From Owenia fusiformis (Eukaryota > Annelida > Polychaeta > Sabellida > Oweniidae), in the NCBI GenBank assembly GCA_903813345.2, contig CAIIXF020000008.1, positions 691,341 through 755,340 of the forward strand: a stretch of 64,000 nt of DNA, written 5' to 3'. A model generated the notes under the pieces. The model searched no databases and was not told where the DNA came from. It saw only the letters and a program-made list of their open reading frames with translations. A program made the position numbers and the translations under genes. This document shows positions 58,468-64,000 of the stretch, in pieces. Numbering within the stretch: position 1 is the first letter of the stretch; each line of letters opens with the position of its first letter.

Positions 58468-61205
58468 ATCATTCCTGCTTTATCTCCTTGATGTGCTAAA
58501 CACTCAGGCTTCCCAAGCCTTCAACTGTTTTCCTGGTGTAGTTATGGTGCTATTGTTTACCATTGCAGCCACACCTGAGCATATATGCTATGAAATCAAG
58601 TAAAAACAAGACAATTAACAGCATTACCTGTGATTACTATATGTTTACTTATCTAGATCACATTCCACATTCCACAATTCAAATTAAATTCCATAAAAAT
58701 CAATAAAACTGTACGTATCTTTTTGTGAGTTGGCTTATTTAAGCCTTCATGTTTACAATGTTGTTCAAAATGGGAAATGTCTGAAAACTTGGTAAACATT
58801 ATGAATAATTAATTACCTGGTGTAAATTAATGACAAACAACGTGCTTACTGTAATATCAAATTCTTAAACATGATTAACTTGTACCCATGTAAGAATGTG
58901 GGGGGGGTCTGGTTATCAGAGATTGAGGGGGAGGGGGCATTGTGGTAATCCCCTCCCCCATTCACCACCATCCCAGTTTCTGAATATCAATCATGCTTGG
59001 CAATGGTTCTTCCATTCAAAGAACTTCATATTCTTTAGAACCTTTATACAATTAAAAATCCATGAATTGCATGAATATGAGCATTGTTTACATGTATAGA
59101 TGGATCAAAAGAAATGCAAATTAGATCAAATGATCAAAGGAAAGATCTACAGGTGCTACGATGTATAACCATGCGTTCTAATTAATTGGAATCATTATAA
59201 TGCTATGAAAACAATACTTTCATAGATTTAATAGTTATTATTTGGTAATCAGAGCCTCACCTGCTTGATGTGCATGTTATTCAAATTGCTCTTAATGTTA
59301 CTTCATCTTCTGTTTTTTATCATATTGTTAAAATTTAATGATCTGTACAGTGAGGACCTGGGAGAAAAATGTCATGTTTGAAAATGAAAATTATGAAAAG
59401 GGCAAAGTCATTAAGAAGTAATTAGACGTAAAGACAAAAAGTGAACACTACATTACATAGTAATATAAAAACTTATTCATTTCATTCAAATTTTAAAGAA
59501 AAGGTGGGGAAAAGGCATGATAAGTCATGCATTTTTTGCATTGGTAATGATTAAGAGAACAAAACACACAGTGATGAAGTAAATATAATTCTTGAAGAGC
59601 AAATTTCCTGCATTTATGAACTTTTACAAGGATGGCAAGGCTTCATTCTGGTACTGAACATATCTTTCTGTTTTGACACTAGCAATTCAAAACTAGAAAG
59701 CAAAATGATGGAAGATTGTGATTCCAATTCTTGGTCCCAGGTTATTTCACTTCTACGTTAGCAGTGTAGCCCAATATATTATGAAGGATGGTGATTTCTG
59801 ATGAACACAAGACCATGTTCCACAGACTGAATATGTAGTTGAAACACTCCTCTTATAAGCCCATGGTCTTATCAGGCACATATTCTGACAAGAAAGAAAC
59901 TCGAAAAAATGTTAAAACAATACTGGCCCCTACTGTTTAGTTAAGAAATTTCAAATAACTAGTATATAAATGTTTCAAACCTTTACGAATCATAAAGTTT
60001 AAACTTTGCATAACAACATGATTGAAAAACAAACGGCTGATAAAAATAATATTCCGCAACAGAACAGATTATTGCAGAACTGACGCCACCTCTTAAAACT
60101 ACATATTCCCCTTTAAAGTACATAGAAAAAAAGACATTCCAAAGCCATAAATATAGTTTAATGTTTGAAACCATTCAGAGCTACAAGGCATAAATATCAC
60201 ACATCTAGGAGAAAAATAGAAGAGATCGTAAAATAAAATGTACTTTGGTCTCGAAAATTTATTTATGAGGTTTTATACGAGGAGAGTGATCTTCGGATCT
60301 TGAGTCACAAATAGTCGCAACATTTATGATTTATGATGAGCACGTTGGCAGTCTCCTAGATGAAACTCAAATTACTAAAAAAATGAGGAAGTTTATAATT
60401 ATTGACTTAATAATTAATATGGGGAAAACAAAAGTTTGGCAAAAACGACTAATATTCACACTGCATTTAATAACATAGAATACTATCCATGAGAAGGTAA
60501 TCAGTGATTATTTTAATTACTAAAGTGAAAGCAGGTAATCAAATATGAGTGTTCCTCAGAAGTGACAGATTTTCTGTTCTGAAAATCAATAATTTCTGGC
60601 GGGATTTCAGTTAAATGTTGCCGATTACGCTTTCTTATTAAAAGCAATACTGTTAACTAATATCCAATAATTGCTAACTGCCAATTTGGGCTGGTCACGC
60701 AACACTACCAAACCCTTTTCATATATTCCCCTCACCGAACAAGGAAAGGCTAATTTTATCCAATACTGACAAATAAATAAAATTCATCGAATATTTGCAG
60801 ATTTCAAGGTGTATTCCGTGCTAATTGCAATTTTACCTCGTGAATTCCATTCTTAATGAAATATTTTTTCACTAAACTGTGATTGTTTTAGAAGGTGATT
60901 TTCTCATCATTGGATACCAGTAGATATGCAATTCCAACATGTCTTTATGTTGTATTCCCACAGTTCTTAATCTCAAGAGATTTGTTAAATTAGTGAGTCT
61001 TTTGTTGATAATCATTGGCTTGCTTCACCATCCACTACATACCATCTGGTGGTTGTATTTTAAATCTATTCTAACGATACTGACAAGTTTAATGATTTGA
61101 GACAACTTATGAAGAATTCTATTCTGGATTACCTTGTTAACATTGAGGTTGCTAGGAAGAGGCATATTTGGCCTCATTTACCATTCTTTGGAAAGCTTTC
61201 AAACT
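58468..61205. other. unannotated AT-rich DNA
   Basis: No gene is supported. A G-rich patch with GGGGGGG occurs near 58900-58940. Confidence 0.4.
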
Positions 61206-61400
61206 AGGGGCAGATCTGGAAACAAGGGGTGGGGGTGGGAGCAAATATTAATTTCGGAAAATCCCTGAAAAAATTGGGACCTTTTAAAAAAATTAAGCCT
61301 ATTTTCTAGAGACAAATCTTTCTCGAAAATGAGGCATATATTTGAAAAAAGGCCCAAAAGACTCATTTTTGAACCTCATCAGGAGGATCAATATAGCCTA
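61206..61400 (+). repeat. dispersed repeat R2, copy 2
   Basis: Starts AGGGGCAGATCTGGAAACAA and shares ordered words with 29010-29180, including TCTCGAAAATGAGGC against TCTCAAAAATGAGGC, and AAAGGCCC-like stretches. Same orientation as copy 1. Confidence 0.6.
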
Positions 61401-64000
61401 ATTTACAGAGTAAAGGGTGAGAAACTGACATGGCCCTTTTATAAAATCTACAGAGTGTCTCACACAAATAAATGTCTATGTCCTTTTTCTAAAGGTATAT
61501 CATAAACTTAATGTCATAGTGTCATTCTAAATTTCTAAAACAAATAATGATAATTATTTTATCAGTTTTAGGTATGTGTAAATATGATGGGATTTTTTGA
61601 GAAGGAACCTTCCCAGATATATTAGCATTTATCTTTTGTCATGGGGGAATTGAATGACATTTATCTCATTAAAAACCAAATAGAGGTCAGAGGGAATAAA
61701 ATTATCAGTTAACAAGATGGATTAAATACTTTAATTGTAATATATATATCTTTTATTGACTCTTTAGATGTCATGACCTGACATATTAGTCAATCCCAAT
61801 CTTACAGCTTTCCCATGGCTTAACCCTTTCATTTCTAAGAAGTGATAAAACAATTTAAAAGATTGCAAGTTATAAAAAAAATGGGATTTATCAATGTTTA
61901 TGTCTTGTCAGTTATCAGAATGAATATTCATGTCATACGTTAGATCGAAAAAATAATTGTAATATGTATTGAACATATCTTGATAAGTAAATCCAACTGT
62001 TTATTTACATTACACACTTTGGGAAGTAAAGGGTTAATACAAGGAAACAGGTTGATTTTTCCTGGTGAGTTATTGATGATTGTAGAAAGTTATGTAACAC
62101 CCACATAAGCCTCTTAAATAAATTAGAGATCACTGGACACAAAGGGAGAGAAACAAAGACCTGTTCACTATTGGAATGTCACCAAATAAACTTTATAATT
62201 GTTTAACTGACATTCAGATCATTTGAATCTAACTATGTTTAATCCAAATGTTCAGATTGCTAACTCTTTAATTGCCAAGAGTGAAAATGCACATGTGAAG
62301 GGTTAAACACTGAATAACATAAGCCAAGGGCAAGGAGGGTAAAGATCAAATTGAAAAAGAATGAGACAAACTTGATGTAGCTGCTATATCAAAATATCAA
62401 GTGTCCTCACCAAACAACAAACAAACAAGCAACCAAACAAACAAGAGAGTAAATTGTGTTGTCTGCCTCCTGTCCAATATACTGATTTCAAATATTTTGT
62501 GTATGTGTGTATTAGTTCAGTATTAATTAGTGATATCACAAAATTGGGCCACTAGATGGGGACACTATACAGACAAGATATCACTAATTGATCAACTCAT
62601 GAACTGAACTCTCTTGAGTTTTTAAATCTGCGGATTTGCCAAATTGAATAAGGGTTGTTGTTGTGATTTATTCTTGATATATAACATCATTTTGAACTCT
62701 AGTCATCCAACTCAGATATAAATCAGTAAAGGTTATACCTAACAGCAAAACTATCATCAATTACAAAAATATATGAAAACATATCAAAATAAACCAGCTG
62801 AATTTATTTTTGTTTTATTTAAGCACACTTTCAAAATAAACTTTAGTGGGGTTCATAGCAAAGTCACGGTGACCTCATTAGAGATAAAATTTTTGCAATT
62901 TTATTTTAATCATATGATTAATTTGCATGTGAAAATGATAAAGACTTATCTTAGGACGCATTGTTTTAAGAGTATGTAGAAAGGAGAGGAGGCTTCATTC
63001 TGAGATTTGAAATAATGAAATAATTTGGAACAATCAACAATGGCAAGCAGTTTGCGTACAACCAAATTTTGTATAAAATGTTTAGCTACAGCGACTTATA
63101 ATTGTAGACTTATACAATGTACAATGTACTATAGCCTTATACAATCGACTTATACTGCTTATGCTAATGGATGGAAGGATATGGGGTGGAGAGAGGGTAG
63201 AAGGAATCTTGGGATAGAGAATGGGGAATAACCCCTTCAATTAAATGATCCCAATAAATACATACTACTGAAGCATTATGTAATAGCATACAATCCTAAC
63301 AAACATTCCTATACAGTTGACATGTTTTTTCACAAAATGTTAAAACCAAAGTCCTTTTATGTTTTAATAATGCCACAAAGATGTGGGGAGACAATATCCC
63401 AAGCTGTGGTTAAATAATTACCAGAGAGAGGGAGATGGCAGTTAGTGAATTACTGCAAGTTGTATCAGATTCAATGGGCTACATCCCTTCTAAGAGGATC
63501 TTAATCAAATTAATTATACATGACCATTAGATTAACTGGCGCTCTTTATGCAAATGATGCCGTTGGTGTCTAACTGTCTATATCCTCTGCAACACTGTAT
63601 GCCAATAATGTATGTGGGATTTCCGAATGAGATAATCAAAGAATTAACATGGGTATCTCTCTAACGGAATTAACTTCCTTCCTGTCTCAATAACATATTG
63701 TACACAATGTGTATGTTTTGGAAAAGGTAGTGGGAGACTTGAATGGCACAATCATTATAAAACAAAGTTTGAGAGAATGTTTAGTTGAAAAGATAGTAGA
63801 GGGTGAAGCATTCGCATTTCTTTTTATCTCTATTTTAAAATAAAGAAATGGTCATGATGAGGGGGGGGGGCATTGTCTGTTACTGCTCACAGCTATGACT
63901 CCAAACAACCAGACACCCTCATATCAACCAAGCTATCACAAAGTCTGAGAATTGATAAAAACGATATCAACACCAAATATGAATTAATTTACACAATGAT
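61401..64000. other. unannotated AT-rich DNA to window end
   Basis: No gene is supported. An AAAC-rich patch lies near 62413-62443, a CTCF-like CCACTAGATGGGG at 62550, and a 10-base G run at 63861-63870. Confidence 0.4.

Noticed and set aside
1-64000. LTR retrotransposons, rRNA genes or viral insertions
   Set aside because: I found no long direct terminal repeats, reverse transcriptase motifs, rRNA-like conserved blocks or recognisable viral proteins by eye. A profile search could still find degraded fragments.

Overview
The window reads as nuclear DNA of a metazoan, most likely a marine invertebrate. It is AT-rich and dense in homopolymer runs. No open frame exceeds about 160 codons, and the longest frames lie inside tandem repeats. 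Intact prokaryote-style genes, rRNA genes and recognisable tRNA genes are absent. Non-autonomous DNA transposons, fold-back elements and minisatellites are common. One degraded transposon-type protein carries a T-G-C-[DN] motif next to a GK-rich turn and R-A-N-Y-Q-A and G-H-G-W motifs, a type I associate with molluscan, cnidarian and other marine invertebrate genomes. The sequence alone does not fix the phylum.

Layout. 0-4 kb: unannotated DNA with one copy of a dispersed ~170-bp repeat, called R1 here. 4.19-8.64 kb: a nested fold-back element whose long inverted arms flank a broken nuclease-like gene, itself split by a second inverted-repeat element. 8.6-15 kb: low-complexity intergenic or intronic DNA. 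15-20 kb: a domain rich in CAGGTA/GGTAAGT motifs, centred on a ~1.8-kb, 26-bp minisatellite in which every unit contains a consensus 5' splice-donor word. 20-30 kb: R1 copies, poly-G, a GGAC-containing element and diverged tandem duplications. 30.4-31.5 kb: a 76-bp satellite of exactly 14 units arranged as a duplicated 7-unit higher-order repeat. 32-44 kb: MITEs and a 2.1-kb element that inserted into an R1 copy, leaving a 5-bp target duplication. 44.8-45.1 kb: a GC-rich island whose minus strand has GC box, CCAAT, CRE, TATA and a GTGAGT donor in classical order. 46.3 kb: a 30-bp minisatellite of 11 units. 47.4 kb: a plausible minus-strand terminal exon of a membrane protein, followed by AATAAA. 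49.8-50.9 kb: a pogo/Tigger-like element. 53.6-54.3 kb: a near-perfect 765-bp fold-back flanked by TTAA. 58-58.5 kb: two small tandem arrays. 58.5-64 kb: mostly unannotated.

Gene content is sparse and uncertain. The best host-gene evidence is the 47.4-kb terminal exon and the 44.8-kb promoter-like island. Other exon candidates (34.1 kb plus strand, 51.2-51.5 kb minus strand, 29.7-30.1 kb minus strand) rest only on reading frame and splice-site appearance. The window is probably intronic and intergenic DNA shaped by repeat turnover. The most interesting structures are the splice-donor minisatellite, the 532-bp higher-order repeat, the nested fold-back element and the strong orientation bias of R1.
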